Of a stretch of DNA of 64,000 nucleotides, positions 24,201-36,118 are shown piece after piece. Position 1 is the stretch's first letter. Each line of letters starts with the position of its first letter. Source of the DNA: Tetracentron sinense (Eukaryota; Streptophyta; Magnoliopsida; Trochodendrales; Trochodendraceae); contig CM026553.1 of NCBI GenBank assembly GCA_015143295.1, positions 3,123,912-3,187,911 on the forward strand, read 5' to 3'. A program made the translations under genes and the position numbers. Below the pieces are notes generated by a model. That model did not search any database. It was not told where the DNA came from and saw nothing but the letters and a program-made list of their open reading frames with translations.

Positions 24201-24813
24201 ATTCTACTCGTTGGGAATGATGTAGGGATGTTATCATCAGTCAAGATATGAATTTCTCAGCATTTCTCAATGAAAGACTTGGGAGAGGCATCCTATATTC
24301 TCGGAATAAAGATTCCGAGAGATAGAAAATGCCGAATGTTGAGATTAAGCCAAACTTCCTACATAGACAAGATATTGTCTATGTACAGTATGAGTGATTG
24401 TAAGACAACACTCATTTTTTTAGACATGGTGTCACTTTGTCTAAAAAGATGGCCTCCACATTAGCTGATGAGATCGAGCAGATGAAGAGGTGCCCTTATG
24501 CTTCGGCAGTTATGAGCCTCATGTATGTCATGTTATGTACTAGACCGGATATCTGTCATGCAGTGAGAGTTGTTAGTCGGTTCCAAAGCAATCTAGGTAT
24601 CAATCACTGGACAATCGTGAAACACATCATGAAGTACCTGAAAAGGACTAGGGATTATGTGCTGACTTTTCAATTAGAAGATTTAGTTGGACTGGGATAT
24701 ACTGATTCAGATTTCCAATCTGACCCGGACAATAAAGCTCCCACATCAGGGTATGTGTTCACACTGGGTGGTGCTGCTGTCAGTTGGCGCAGCATAAAGC
24801 AAAAGAGTATTGT
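21206..24813 (+). pseudogene. Copia gag-pol pseudogene, first part
   Basis: Starts MTGLHPLTEILRDEKLVG at the ATG at 21206 (UBN2-type gag). It has a zinc knuckle CFHCGKISH-x-KRNC near 21972 whose following Trp codon is now TAG. It then has a protease region (SWCVDFGSTVHVCN, Asp present but the expected Ser-Gly-Ala replaced), an integrase core (DVCGPF, GGEYL, PQQNG) and reverse transcriptase (WNKAMNAEIDSM, FSPVAMLKSI, DVKTAFLN, LYVDSILLVGND instead of YVDD). RNase H begins (GYTDSDFQSD) and is cut at 24813. At least nine premature stops and several frameshifts are present. Confidence 0.9.
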
Positions 24814-25433
24814 TGTAGAACCCTAGATCTCACTTTCATAGCCTGTGAATAGTGCTTTTGCACTAGCCTTGTTCGAGCCAAGGTCTTCTATGTGACCTTG
24901 GTAATTTATTTATGAAATGAGGGTTTTACTATGACCCTAAGGGTTGAGTAGGTGAGTGTTTTAAAGTGTGGGTGTTATGGTTATAGGTGTTTAGGGCTGA
25001 AAGAACTAGAGTATCAAATACTCCAAGTATCAAAGAAGAGGGATTTCTTCACATACCCTCAACTTGTGGAAGCTCTAGTTTGGTCACCGCTCATTGGAAT
25101 CGAGTGATTTTTGAACCACTAGAAAGATGTTGAAACCCTCTTTGAGGTTTATGTTTATCACTTTTTCATATTTTGACTCGAAGTTAGTTCAAACATGGAA
25201 GTTCCGGAAACTGGTCTGCTGAGAATTCCTGGAATAGTTTGGACCAGTCCACTTGTAGGCTCATTTCGACCCTTTAAAACTCAGAATTGGGATTTGTACA
25301 AAACATAAAAGTTGTTCCCCTTTGAATTTAGAATCCAACATAAGTTGAATCGTCAAAATCTAATCACTGAGTCAAAAGTTATGGCTGAAACACCGAGGTA
25401 GACAAAACAGGGAAGCATGAGCGGGAGACCACC

Positions 25434-25561
25434 GGTCGACCCCTCCACTACTGGTCGACCGGTCAGACCAGGGGTCGACCGCTCCAGCACTTTTTTATAT
25501 GGGCGTTTATTCCAGAACCCCCCAAACACAACCGGTCGACCGGTCACACCTCCGGTCGACC
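25434..25561. repeat. Five GGTCGACC palindromes within 128 bp
   Basis: Exact GGTCGACC at 25434, 25453, 25473, 25534 and 25554, mostly in the wider context ACCGGTCGACC. The last ends 80 bp upstream of the TATA box. In the 3' LTR (30174-30300) three survive and two have lost the central CpG. Confidence 0.95.
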
Positions 25562-25641
25562 CCTCCATGCTTTTTGGTGCCTAACCCGACATTGGGAGAT
25601 CTTTTTGAGGATTTTAGGGGTCTTTTACCAACCCCTTTGCC

Positions 25642-25648
25642 TATATAA
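25642..25648 (+). promoter_or_regulatory. TATA box of LTR promoter
   Basis: TATATAA in 'gcctatataaggcccc', with a matching copy in the 3' LTR at about 30380. It is followed by a leader typical of transcribed R/U5 sequence. Confidence 0.75.
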
Positions 25649-26784
25649 GGCCCCATTTTCGTGGGAAAGGGTTTACACAACCCTTAGAGAAGGTTTTAAG
25701 AGAAAGGAGAGAGAAGTTAGGGTTTGTGAAGGGGGTTTTGCTAAAGGTGGTTGCCAAACCTAAAGTGAAGCTTGTTTAGCTTCTAGAAGTGCGATCTTCA
25801 CTTCCTCGGTGCATTCTCAAGCGAATTAGGTCAAGGGATTGATCTAGGAAAGGTAGAACAATCTACTAACTACCATGTTATGATTCATTCATGCTTGGTG
25901 CTTATTAAAGGATAGTTTTTGGTAGAAATTGAGGCGTATAGCCTTGTTAGTAAGCCTTGTTGCATGATATTTGAGGAAACCAAGGCTTGTAGCCTTATAT
26001 GTATATAAAGGAAAGCTAAAAGAGAGGGGTTTTGATAAGAGAGTGTGAATACCCTCTCCTACTTGGATTGTTAAACCTTCCTTATACTTAGTAAGATTAA
26101 AGGCTTGGGTTTTGATGCAAAGAGTGTACATACACTCTACTAACTATCTTTTTATGATTCATTGCTACCTTGTAGGCTTAGATGCATGATTTTGGGTTGT
26201 ATGTATATACTATTAACATGAATGAAATGACATAATAGGTATTGATGTATGTTTTTTAGAAAATTAAGGCATATAGCCTTATATGCATATACGATTGAAG
26301 AAATGAAGTGAAATTGGGAATTTTACTATACATGATGATTTCCTTGCTTAACCTATTGATCACAAATGATGTATATCATCACCATGCTTTTATGATAAAT
26401 TTTGTGTTAAATGTAAGTATCGAAAGAAGTTTATAATTATGATTTGACAAAATGGGCTAAGTAACCCATGTATATGCTATGATAACTACATGCGTGAAAT
26501 TCCATGATCTATTACAATGTTTTCAATACTCTCTCCTATGATGCTCATAAGTACTCTACGCATATGACTAAATGTTTAAAAGCTTTCCATAATCTCTATG
26601 ATGCTCACATGCACTCGATGATGCTCACAAGCACTCTATGCACATGTATGACGTGTATGACCGAGATATCTCATAAGAATAAGAAAGTAAAAGCTCATAA
26701 GACTTGCAAGAAAGGTTAATAAGAAAGGGAAAGTAAAAGCTCCTAATACTCACAAGAAAATGCTCAAAAGTTCACAAGAATATG

Positions 26785-27025
26785 AGAGGATACTGGTATA
26801 CTATGACTAGGTACGGGTACTAGTATCTGTCTCCAAGTAAAATAAAGAATATGAAAGGATCTAGTATACTATGACCAGGTACGGACACTTGTATCTGTTT
26901 ACAAGAATTAAGGAAGGATGTTTTAGTGTACTATAACCAGGTATGGGCACTATCATCTGTTCCATAAAAGCAAGAGAGGATGTTAGTATACTATGACCAG
27001 GTACGGGTACTAGCATCTGTCTCCA
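26785..27025. repeat. Minisatellite in 5' LTR, four ~62-67 bp units
   Basis: Each unit holds 'gtatactatgaccaggtacg' followed by 'actagtatctgt'. It lies about 740-980 bp before the LTR 3' end. The matching array in the 3' LTR is at about 31524-31770. Confidence 0.85.
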
Positions 27026-27766
27026 AATGAGTACATAAGTGAAAAGTATGATCTCATAAGGATCTTTCAAGAACTCGTAAGGTACTAAGAAGCTAAGAAT
27101 CTCATAAGCCACGCACAAGCTCTTAAGAACTCATAAGGAGATTCATAAGGAACTCACAAGACATATAAGACTCATAAGATATTTGAAATGCGTTTCGTGA
27201 ATGTATGAACTCCAATATGATTTAAAGGATGCTTTTCGAGACTATGCAATTGTTATATTGTTTTAAACTTCCGCACTCTGATTATGCATATGTTTTGATG
27301 AATTGTACTTTGTATGGCATGTTAATGTTTTATAACAATTTCAGTTAGTAGTTTGTATACGTTGAGTATTCAATGCTCAGCCGAATTGTTATTTCGGTAG
27401 GTTCCAGGTTGGATGATCGTTCTCCGAAACCCAAGGTTGAGCAGGGGCTTGCTAGGGATCATCATGTTGATGATAAGTGCCAAGACATGTGGCCTTATGG
27501 TTGAGAGAGAGCGAGATGTATTTGGGGTTTCATTTTGGGGGTTTTGCATCAGACTTGAGTTGGTAACTCAAGGGATGGATTTTGTATAAAAGGTTTAGTT
27601 GTCATTTAGTCCTAGTTGACTCTTGTACATGGAACCTTATTATATAGAAGTGATTTTCAGGTTCACTATTTACTATGCCTTATGTGTCATACAGGATGGT
27701 ATGTCACGGCGGTCACGAGCTAAAGTATCCCTAACTCTTAGAGGGTATTTTGGGTCTCGACAGATT

Positions 27767-27778
27767 TGGTATCAAAGC
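27767..27778 (+). promoter_or_regulatory. Primer-binding site of nested Gypsy element
   Basis: TGGTATCAAAGC, 4 bp after the 5' LTR, complementary to the initiator tRNA-Met end with one mismatch. Confidence 0.8.
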
Positions 27779-28038
27779 AAAGGCATTAGGTCCATCTAGG
27801 GCGTCGTATTCCAAGTATCGACTAATCCCTTAGTCTTAGTCTTAAACTGGTTGATATATCAACTGGATGTAGTGTTTAGTTTCGCTAGAACCCGAAAACA
27901 ATTGTATGTTTATACTACTGTGTGTTGTGCTGATTATGTGTTGATATACATTATATGTTGTGATCATACCATATGCTATGTTTAGTGGACTGATTTCCAA
28001 GTTAGACTCATGTTTTGTCGTTGTTCTCAGGATTGATC

Positions 28039-29160
28039 ATGACACGTGGCAATCAGAGTCGTGGTTATCAGACTAGGAGTAATAGAGGGGACACTCCATT
28101 GGGAGGTGAGCGGCCCGACCTTACACAGATTTTAGGGCAGATTGCTGAGGCCATGACACTTATGGCAGTCAAGCAGCCTGTTGCTCATTCTGCTACTGCA
28201 ACCGTACCTCCATCTACGCCTCCCATCGTAGGTCTTGTGGCCTTTAAGACATTGCAGCCTCCGATTTTCTACGGGACTCCTGATCCTACAGTCGCTGAGG
28301 CCTGGATCATGCAGCTAGAGAAGACCTTTAGGGCGCTTCACTGCACTGATGAGTAGAGAGTTGAATGGGCTTCCTTTATGATGGAAGGTGAAGCCGAACA
28401 TTGGTGGAGGTCTGTATTGAGGCAAAGAGATTCCACCAAGGCAGGGGAGCCTTGGTCGTGGGGAGAGTTTCTTGACATCTTCTACAAGAAATATTTCCCC
28501 ATAGGAGTCAGAGAGAAGAAGGAAGTGGAGTTCCTTACTTTGGAACAGGGGAACATGACAGTGGCCGAGTACGAGGCCAAGTTCTCTGAGTTGTCGAGGT
28601 TCTCTTCGCACGTGATAGCCACCGAGGCTATGAGGGCTAAGAAGTTCGAGAGGGGGCTGATAGCCTATATTAGAGACCGAGTCTCCATGTTCAGGCATGA
28701 GACCTATGCGGAGGTCAATGATAAAGCTCAACTAGCAGAGACAAATGCTGAGGAATTTGTCAAAAGAAGAGAAATGATGAGAAGCCAGTATAGTGACTCC
28801 GCACCACCTGAGAAGAGGGCCAGGATTAATCCTTGCCAATCCTCTGGACCAACATAGGCGCAGAGGCCTCCTATTGCATCCCAGGCTCCTCGTCCTACTA
28901 CTTCGCAAGTCACTCGACATGAGCAGCCCGCATCGTCTGTGTCTGTAGTCAAGTTTTGTGGCTATTGTAGGAGAAAACACTTGGCTGGGGATTGTCGAGC
29001 GCTCACAGGTGCATGTTACCATTACGGTGACCCAGGACACCGAGTTAGAGATTGCCCACGCCGTCAGCCACAATCCCAAACCCAGGGGAGCAAACTCCCA
29101 GTTCCACTGCCCACACAAAAGGAGTCTTTCCAGGCATCAAGGCTCCATCAGCCTACATAG
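28039..29160 (+). pseudogene. Gypsy gag gene with two in-frame stops
   Basis: A single frame of 373 codons begins MTRGNQSRGYQTRSNRG. The start is the ATG at 28039; the open frame reaches slightly further 5' without an ATG. It contains a retrotransposon gag core (FKTLQPPIFYGTPDP, EAEHWWRSV, FLDIFYKKYFP, VAEYEAKFSELSRF). It ends with two knuckle-like motifs: CGYCRRKHLAGDC and CYHYGDPGHRVRDC, where the second Cys of the latter is Tyr. The two stops (TAG at about 28354 and 28855) each sit where Gln (CAG) fits, so each needs one C-to-T change. The rest of the frame is open, so this copy decayed only recently. No pol frame follows. Confidence 0.88.
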
Positions 29161-29533
29161 TCATCTTTCCAGGCAAACCAGGGCAAAGCCTTCATCATAT
29201 CACAAAGGGATGCTGAGGCATCCGCGGATGTGGTTCAAGGTACTCAAGATTGTGATAGTTGCATAATATGATATGCGTGTGCTAAATGCGAAAGTGTATA
29301 ACAACATGATATTTATATGTTATGTATATGATATGGATTTTGGTCATGCAATTGATTGGAGTGTAGTTATGTCTAATCAATATCTTATTTTGTCGAGCCT
29401 AGCTTCATTAAGGGTTTTCCTGACAAGCTTGAGCTGAAACTCGCCGAAGTGTGGGAAAAGTATTTCTGCTTGGTTGTGTAACGTGTCCTAATTTCGAGGA
29501 AGAAATTTTTATAAGGGGGGGGGGGGGGGAGGA
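29161..29533 (+). other. Post-gag spacer and polypurine tract
   Basis: About 370 bp without a domain, ending in 15 consecutive G (29515-29529) then AGGA immediately before the 3' LTR. This G-run is the plus-strand priming tract. Confidence 0.75.
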
Positions 29534-32507
29534 TGTAGAACCCTCACTTTCATAGCCTGTGAATAGTGTGTGAATAGTGCTGTGAATAGTGTTTTTGCAC
29601 TAGGCTTGTTCGAGCCAAGGTCTTCTATGTGACCTTGGTAATTTATTTATGAAATGAGGGTTTTACTATGACCCTAAGTGTTGGGTAGGTGAGTGTTTTA
29701 AAGTGTGGGTGGTATTTTTATAGGTGTTTAGGGATGAAGGAACTAGAGTATCAAATACTCTAAGTATCAAAGAAGAGGGATTTCTTCACATACCCTCAAC
29801 TTGTGGAAGCTCTAGTTTGATCACCGCTCATTGGAATTGAGTAATTTTTGAGCCACTAGAAAAATGTTGAAACCCTCTTTAAGATTCATGTTTATCAAAT
29901 TTTTAGATTTTGAGTCGAAGTTAGTTCAAACATGGAATTTCCGGAAACTGGTCTACTGAGAATTCTTGGAATAGTTTGAACCAGTCCACTTGTGGGCTCA
30001 TTTCGACCATTTAAAACTCAGAATTGGGCTTTGTGCAAAACATGAAAGTTGTTTCCCTTTGAATGTAGAATCCAACGCAAGTCAAATTGTCAAAATCCGA
30101 TCACTGAGTCAAAAGTTATGGCTGAAACACCGAGGTAGACAAAACAGGGAAGCATGAGCGGGAGACCACCGGTCGACCCCTCCACTACTAGTTGTCCGGT
30201 CAGACCAGGGGTCGACCGCTCCAGCACTTTTTTATATGGGGGTTTATTCCAGAACCCCCCAAACACAACCAGTCAACCAGTCACACCTCCGGTCGACCCC
30301 TTCATGCTTTTTGGTGCCTAAACCGACATTGGGAGATCTTTTTGAGGGGTTTAGGGGCCTTTTACCAACTCCTTTGCCTATATAAGGCCCCATTTTCGTG
30401 GGAAAGGGTTACACAACCCTTAGAGAAGGTTTTGAGAGAAAGGAGAGAGAAGTTAGGGTTTGTGAAGGGGGTTTTGCTAAAGGTGGTTGCCAAACCTAAA
30501 GTGAAGCTTGTTTAGCTTCTAGAAGTGCGATCTTCACTTCCTCGGTGCATTCTCAAGCGAATTAGATCAAAGGATTGATCTAGGAAAGATAGAACAATCT
30601 ACTAACTATCTTGTTATGATTCATTCATGCTTGGTGCTTATTAAAACATAGTTTTTGGTAGAAATTGAGGCTTATAGCCTTGTTAGTAAGCCTTGTTGCA
30701 TGATATTTGAGGAAACCAAGGCTTGTAGCCTTATATGTATATAAAGGAAAGCTAAAAGAGAGGGGTTTTGATAAGAGAGTGTGAATACCCTCTCCTACTT
30801 GGATTGTTAAACCTTCCTTATACTTAGTAAGATTAAAGGCTTGGGTTTTGATGCAAAGAGTGTACATACACTCTACTAACTATCTTTTTATGATTCATTG
30901 CTACCTTGTAGGCTTAGATGCATGATTTTGGGTTGTATGTATATACTATTAGGTATATACTATTGACATGAATGAAATGAAATAATAGGTATTGATGTAT
31001 GTTTTTGAGAAAATTAAGGCATATAGCCTTATATGCATATACTATTGAAGAAATGAAGTGAAATTGAGAATTTTACTATACATGATGATTTCCTTGCTTA
31101 ACCTATTGATCACAAATGATGTATATCATCACCATGCTTTTATGATAAATTTTGTGTTAAATGTAAGTATCAAAAGAAGTTTATAATTATGATTTGACAA
31201 AATGGGCTAAGTAACCCATGTATATGCTATGATAACTACATGCGTGAAATTCCATGATCTATTACAATGTTTTCAATACTCTCTCCTATGATGCTCATAA
31301 GTACTCTACGCATATGACTAAATGTTTTAAAAGCTTTCCATGATCTCTATGATGCTCACATGCACTCGATGATGCTCACAAGCACTCTATGCACATGTAT
31401 GACCGAGATTTCTCATAAGAATAAGAAAGTAAAAGCTCATAAGACTCGCAAGAAAGATTAATATGAAAGGGAAAATAAAAGCTCCTAAGACTCATAAGAA
31501 AATTCTCAAAAGTTCACAAGAATATGAGAGGATACTGGTATACTATGACTAGGTACGGGTACTAGTATCTGTCTCCAAGTATAATAAAGAATATGAAAGG
31601 ATCTAGTGTACTATGACCAGGTACGGGCACTAGTATCTGTTTCCAAGAATTAAGGAAGGATGTTTTAGTATACTATGACCTGGTACGGGCACTATCATCT
31701 GTTCCATGAAAGCAAGAGAGGATGTTAGTATACTATGACCAGGTACGGGTACTAGCATCTGTCTCCAAATGAGTATAAGATAAGTGAAAAGTATGATCTC
31801 ATAAGGAACTTTCAAGAACTCGTAAGGTACTAAGAAGCTAAGAATCTCATAAGCCACGCACAAGCTCTTAAGAACTCATAAGGAGATTCATAAGGAACTC
31901 ACAAGACATATAAGACTCATAAGATATTTGAAATGTGTTTCGTGAATGTATTAACTCTAATATGATTTAAAGGATGCTTTTCGAGACTATGCAATTGTTA
32001 TATTGTTTTAAACTTCCGCACTCTGATTATGCATATGTTTTGATGAACTGTACTCTGTATGATATGTTAATGTTTTATAACATTGTCAGTTAGTAGTTTG
32101 TACACGCTGAGTATTCAATGCTTAGCCGAATTGTTATTTCGGTAGGTTCCAGGTTGGATGATCGTTCTCCGAAACCGAGGGTTGAGCAGGAGCTTGCTTG
32201 GGATCATCATGTGGATGATAGGTGCCTGGACATGTGGCCTTATGGTTGAGAGAGAGCGAGATGTATTTGGGGTTTCATTTTGGGGGTTTTGCATCGGACT
32301 TGAGTTGGTAACTCAAGGGATGGATTTTGTATAAAAGGTTTAGTTCTCATTTAGTCCTAGTTGACTCTTGTACATGGAACCTTATTATATAGACGTAATT
32401 TTCAGGTTCACCATTTACTATGCCTTATGTGTCATATAGGATGGTATGTCACGGCGATCACGGGCTAAAGTATCCCTAACTCTTAGGGGGTATTTTGGGT
32501 CGCGACA
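29534..32507 (+). repeat. 3' LTR of nested Gypsy element
   Basis: 2974 bp, about 25 bp longer than the 5' copy, mostly from an extra 'gtgaatagtgctgtgaatag' near its start. Confidence 0.93.
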
Positions 32508-32865
32508 ATTGCTGACTCCACTACAGAAGCAGAATATATTGCAGCTTCAGAAGCAGCAAAAGAAGCAGTCTGGTTTAGAAGGTTTTTGCAGGAGCTAGGA
32601 ATTGTTCCTTCAGACTTAAACCTATCACTATCTTCTGTGATAGTAATAGTGCCGTAGCCCACAACAAAGAACCTAAGAACAACAATAAGATGAAACATGT
32701 GGAACGGAAGTATCATCTCATTCGTGAGATCATTGATAGGCAAGATGTAGTGATTACAAAGATTAGGTCTCAACTTAATGTTGCTGACCCGATGACCAAG
32801 GCTTTATCAGATAAAGTATTTATAACACACTTAGATAGTATGAGATTGAAATCTATGGCATAGTG
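32508..32865 (+). pseudogene. Copia RNase H end, after the nested element
   Basis: Resumes the Copia line with ADSTTEAEYIAASEAAKEAV, including the RNase H acidic motif, and continues through a frameshift to HLIREIIDRQDVVITKI and ADPMTKALSD, ending near 32865. A short purine tract then leads to the LTR at 32888. Confidence 0.9.
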
Positions 32866-32887
32866 CCTTTTAGGGCAAGTGGGAGAT

Positions 32888-35120
32888 TGTTAGACATGAT
32901 GCCCAGAAAAGTCATTTAGATTATTAGACTCTTATTAATTTGATTAATAAAGATTTCTTCTTAATCTATTATGTATTCATTATGGGTAATTGACCATGAT
33001 CATGAGATGATCAATACGATATGAGATATCGATAAAGGTCCATATGATATATTGTAGGAAAGTTACGTGATTGGATTATCACAGGCAGATATAACTTTCC
33101 TGTTCCTTATACCTTATATAGTCACAGCTGTGGGTGAAGCTGGGCATTTCACTTATATGGTTGCCAGAATGCTAAGATGTTCTCAATAGTTGAGATGTAG
33201 TTCTATCTCGAACAATTGTAGTGGAGACTACACATCAGCATATGAGTGCTTAAATGTACACTGACTGATTGTATTCAATGAGAGACCTCTTGCATAAACA
33301 TACTATCAGATAGTTGGTCTCACATTCACATTGAACAGTTTCGATGATCCTTAGATTTGACGTGTTCATCTATGACTGAGTAGTGATCTGACTGTTTTGA
33401 TTCTACCAACGTATTTTCTAATTTATGAAATACAATACAGTGACAGTTGGATAGTCAAAAAGCTATTTGAGTTCTAATGAATTTCAAATAAGAAATCCAT
33501 ACTCATTAATTTGAGAGATTATCCAAGTTCCGGGTAAGATAGTTGATTAAGTTCAAATCCTGCGCAGGTGATTTTGAAATCAAAATAAGTTTTAAAATAT
33601 ACTTTTTAAAAAAAATATTATACTTATTAAAGGATTTTCTCAAAATGTTTTTAATGAGAAATTGTTTCTCATGGCTTAATTATAAGTCTTGGAAACCCGG
33701 ATGATCTGCAATGGGCTATGGGTTAGATAGTATGTCAATTTCAAAGGCTCATTAGGGATAATGTATTGGGAAAGATAAATCGATTTAAAAAGTTCATGTG
33801 GCGGGATCCGTATTGGTTAATGTTCATACACTGGGATTCAATTGCAACATGGATATCTCACGTCACTTGCAATTCCGATGTAATTCCTGTTTAGGGTCAA
33901 TGGAATAACATTAGATAAGCCAGGGAAAGAATGTCCCAAAGCAATCTGTGGAGATGCTCATATAAGAAATACAAGCTCATAAATTGATTAAAGGTTAATC
34001 AATTATCTAAATGATTAAATGTTAATCGTTGATTAAATAGATTAAAAGTTAATCTATGGTTTAAATTAGTTGATAATTTAAATCGAGGGATTATTTCAAT
34101 AATTATTTAATTTACCTAATTAAAGGGGAAATGGGTTTGACCCATATCCATAAACCCATTAATATGGACCTTTAATATGGGCCAAAGCCCATGGTTTTAA
34201 ACCCTAGGGTGGGGCGCCCACTTTGAAAATCCTAATTGGATTGGGATTTGGTTACTTGAATAATTATTAAGTAATAACTGTATTAATTAAGGAATTAAAA
34301 TCCAATGGTTGGATTGCAATTAGGATTAAGATGACATGGAGTTGGATTGCAACAAGGAGTGTTAAACTCTTCAAAACTCACGCCCCCCTTGATACTCACA
34401 CCCCCTCTTTGTGGTTTGAGGTATCCTAGTTTGACTAGGATTCCTCCCTTTGTTGGTTGTTGGCTTATCCCTATTAATTAAGGAATATTCTTTTAATAAG
34501 GACTCTTTAATTAGTAGGATTACTACAACTAAAGTAGTTATAGTTAAACTAGGATTTTATTTAAATTAATAATAAGAGTTATTATTAATAAATAACTTTT
34601 TAAAGGATAAGTTATACTTGGAGTAGGATATGGATTAGATCCATTCTATAAATACCCCAAGACCAAAAACGTATGACAGGAATAATCACAATTCTCCAGA
34701 ATTTTTTCTCTCTCCCTCTCCTCTCTCTCCAAACCGTGAGCACCTAGGATATTCTCTAGGATTTTCGTGAGCTATTAGGTGGTCTTAGTTGGGTTTTGCA
34801 AATCTAGGGTTTTGAACCTTAGTGTTTTTGGTGATAGAATGTCTACACCATTACTTCATCTTCTTCCTCTTGCTTGCACCAATTCTAAAGGAGATTCTAA
34901 AGCTTCATGGGGATAGCCAAGAACAAGGATTGAGATTCTAGTATTTTTCTGAGAAATCTCTACAAAGAGTTCTGACGGTTCGAGTGGATTAAGCTTCAGC
35001 GGTGAACATCATTCACCGATGTGATATGACTAAAACTTTTAGATAAATTTGATGCTTTCTATGGTGTTAAGATCTAGGGGATTCAGTTTCCGCATAAATT
35101 TTTATCCGGATCCCCCTTCA
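32888..35120 (+). repeat. 3' LTR of Copia element
   Basis: 2233 bp, nearly collinear with the 5' copy at 17323. Differences are scattered substitutions and short indels. Confidence 0.93.
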
Positions 35121-35443
35121 AATTGATCGCCCAACTCGAAAAAAAATATATTTAAAACATCCCAATTTTGTTCTTGCTTGATACTTTCTATACTTAATTG
35201 AGATATATTGATTGATTTAGCATCTATTTTTTGTGTAGATATTTGTTGTATTGTACTAACCCTGTTAGGTGTTGTTTGGACAAAGTTTGGGATAATTTTT
35301 ATACATTTTTGATCTAATTTAACCCCCCTTCGTTTCCAGACTTATGGTTTGCCTATCGCCAGTCATGTATTATTATTCTAATATTTTATGTGCTTGAATT
35401 CTATTTTTATATTGAGGACAATGTAATCTTTAAGTTTGGGGGG
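35121..35443 (+). mobile_element. Athila 3' noncoding region, right part
   Basis: Begins with the rest of the GATCGATC array ('gatcgcccaactcg') and ends with 'ttgaggacaatgtaatcttt' followed by 'aagtttggggg', a hallmark before the Athila 3' LTR. No LTR follows; the sequence switches to an unrelated minus-strand gag remnant. Confidence 0.75.
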
Positions 35444-35449
35444 CTGAGA

Positions 35450-36118
35450 AATAATAGTTATTATTATTTGGTCAGAGTAGACAGATCCAGTAAATTCACC
35501 CCAAGCAAAATTGTATGCCTCTTGAATTTGGTGGTATAATCCTAGACATTTTGTCATTGTTTCTGACACAAGAATTGCCAGCGCCCCTTCAACTCCTCCT
35601 GATAACCAATCGGATAAAATTGATTTCGTAGTGCCGCAATAAACTATGCCCAAATTTGAATTGCAAGTTGATGATTTGATTCCAACCCTGCAGTGTAAGC
35701 TTCCCACTTTACAAGTGCATGTCCACCAAGCCTCAGTCTTGCAAAAGTAATATTCTGCATTTCAGTATATCGTTTGATACTATTCCCATCCAATTTTTCC
35801 GGGTCTAATTCACCGCAATACAGAGGAAAAATTTCAATGCGAACATCCATCCTAAATGGTTCAATCGGCATTTGTTCTCTATGTGGTTCTGCATTAGAAT
35901 GTTTTACTACTGGTGGGGTACTGGTTTCTTCAGACCTCTTGCCCAAAGCCACTTCTTTCATCATAATCATCATAGTCTGCATCATTTTTCCAGATCTAAT
36001 ACCCGTTGAGAAAAAGTATTTTCGCCTCCTTGATCAGACATCTTTGATTTTCCTCTACGACTACTGATTTCTGAATTCATTTCTACCAAATCAACGTTGT
36101 GTGAATGACGGCCCTGCA
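35450..36118 (-). pseudogene. Gypsy gag remnant, minus strand
   Basis: From the ATG at 36118 it reads MQGRHSHNVDLVEMNSEI, then shifts frame near 35985 into a run ending EALGKRSEE-like text, DVRIEIFPLYCGELDPEKLDG and ITFARLRLGGHALVKWEAYT. Another shift leads to RNQFYPIGYQEELKGRWQFL-like and LLGVNLLDLSTLTK text. These are typical blocks of a plant Gypsy gag (RIEIPLY-GEL, AR-RLGGHAL-WWE, FYPIGYEEE). No LTR or pol is attached. It is a different family from the gag at 28039. Confidence 0.75.

Larger units (their letters stand above)
24814..27762 (+). repeat. 5' LTR of nested Gypsy element
   Basis: 2949 bp. Contains a palindrome cluster (25434-25561), TATATAA at 25642-25648, a gene-like leader and a minisatellite (26785-27025). 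Confidence 0.93.
24814..32507 (+). mobile_element. Gag-only Gypsy-type LTR element nested in Copia
   Basis: LTRs at 24814-27762 (2949 bp) and 29534-32507 (2974 bp) begin TGTAGAACCC and end GGGTCTCGACA or GGGTCGCGACA. The flanks are ATTGT (24809-24813) and ATTGC (32508-32512), a 5 bp duplication with one transition. Removing the element rejoins the Copia RNase H frame. The interior is only 1.77 kb: a primer-binding site, a gag gene with two stops, then the purine tract. No protease, RT or integrase is present, so it is a non-autonomous member of what looks like the Tekay/chromovirus-type Gypsy group (inferred from gag and LTR style). The LTRs look closely alike, suggesting a relatively recent insertion. 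Confidence 0.93.
17323..35120 (+). mobile_element. Copia LTR retrotransposon, interrupted by a Gypsy element
   Basis: LTRs at 17323-19557 (2235 bp) and 32888-35120 (2233 bp) begin TGTTAGACATGATGCCC and end GGATCCCCCTTCA. A primer-binding site follows the first and a purine tract (CAAGTGGGAGAT) precedes the second. The flanks are GATCG (17318-17322) and AATTG (35121-35125), a 5 bp duplication with two transitions, supported by the continuing GATCGATC array on the right. Without the nested Gypsy element it is about 10.1 kb. Domain order gag-protease-integrase-RT-RNase H identifies Copia. Many stops and frameshifts show it is dead. Confidence 0.93.

Noticed and set aside
28315..28731. 138-codon minus-strand frame
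   Set aside because: Antisense shadow of the Gypsy gag gene.
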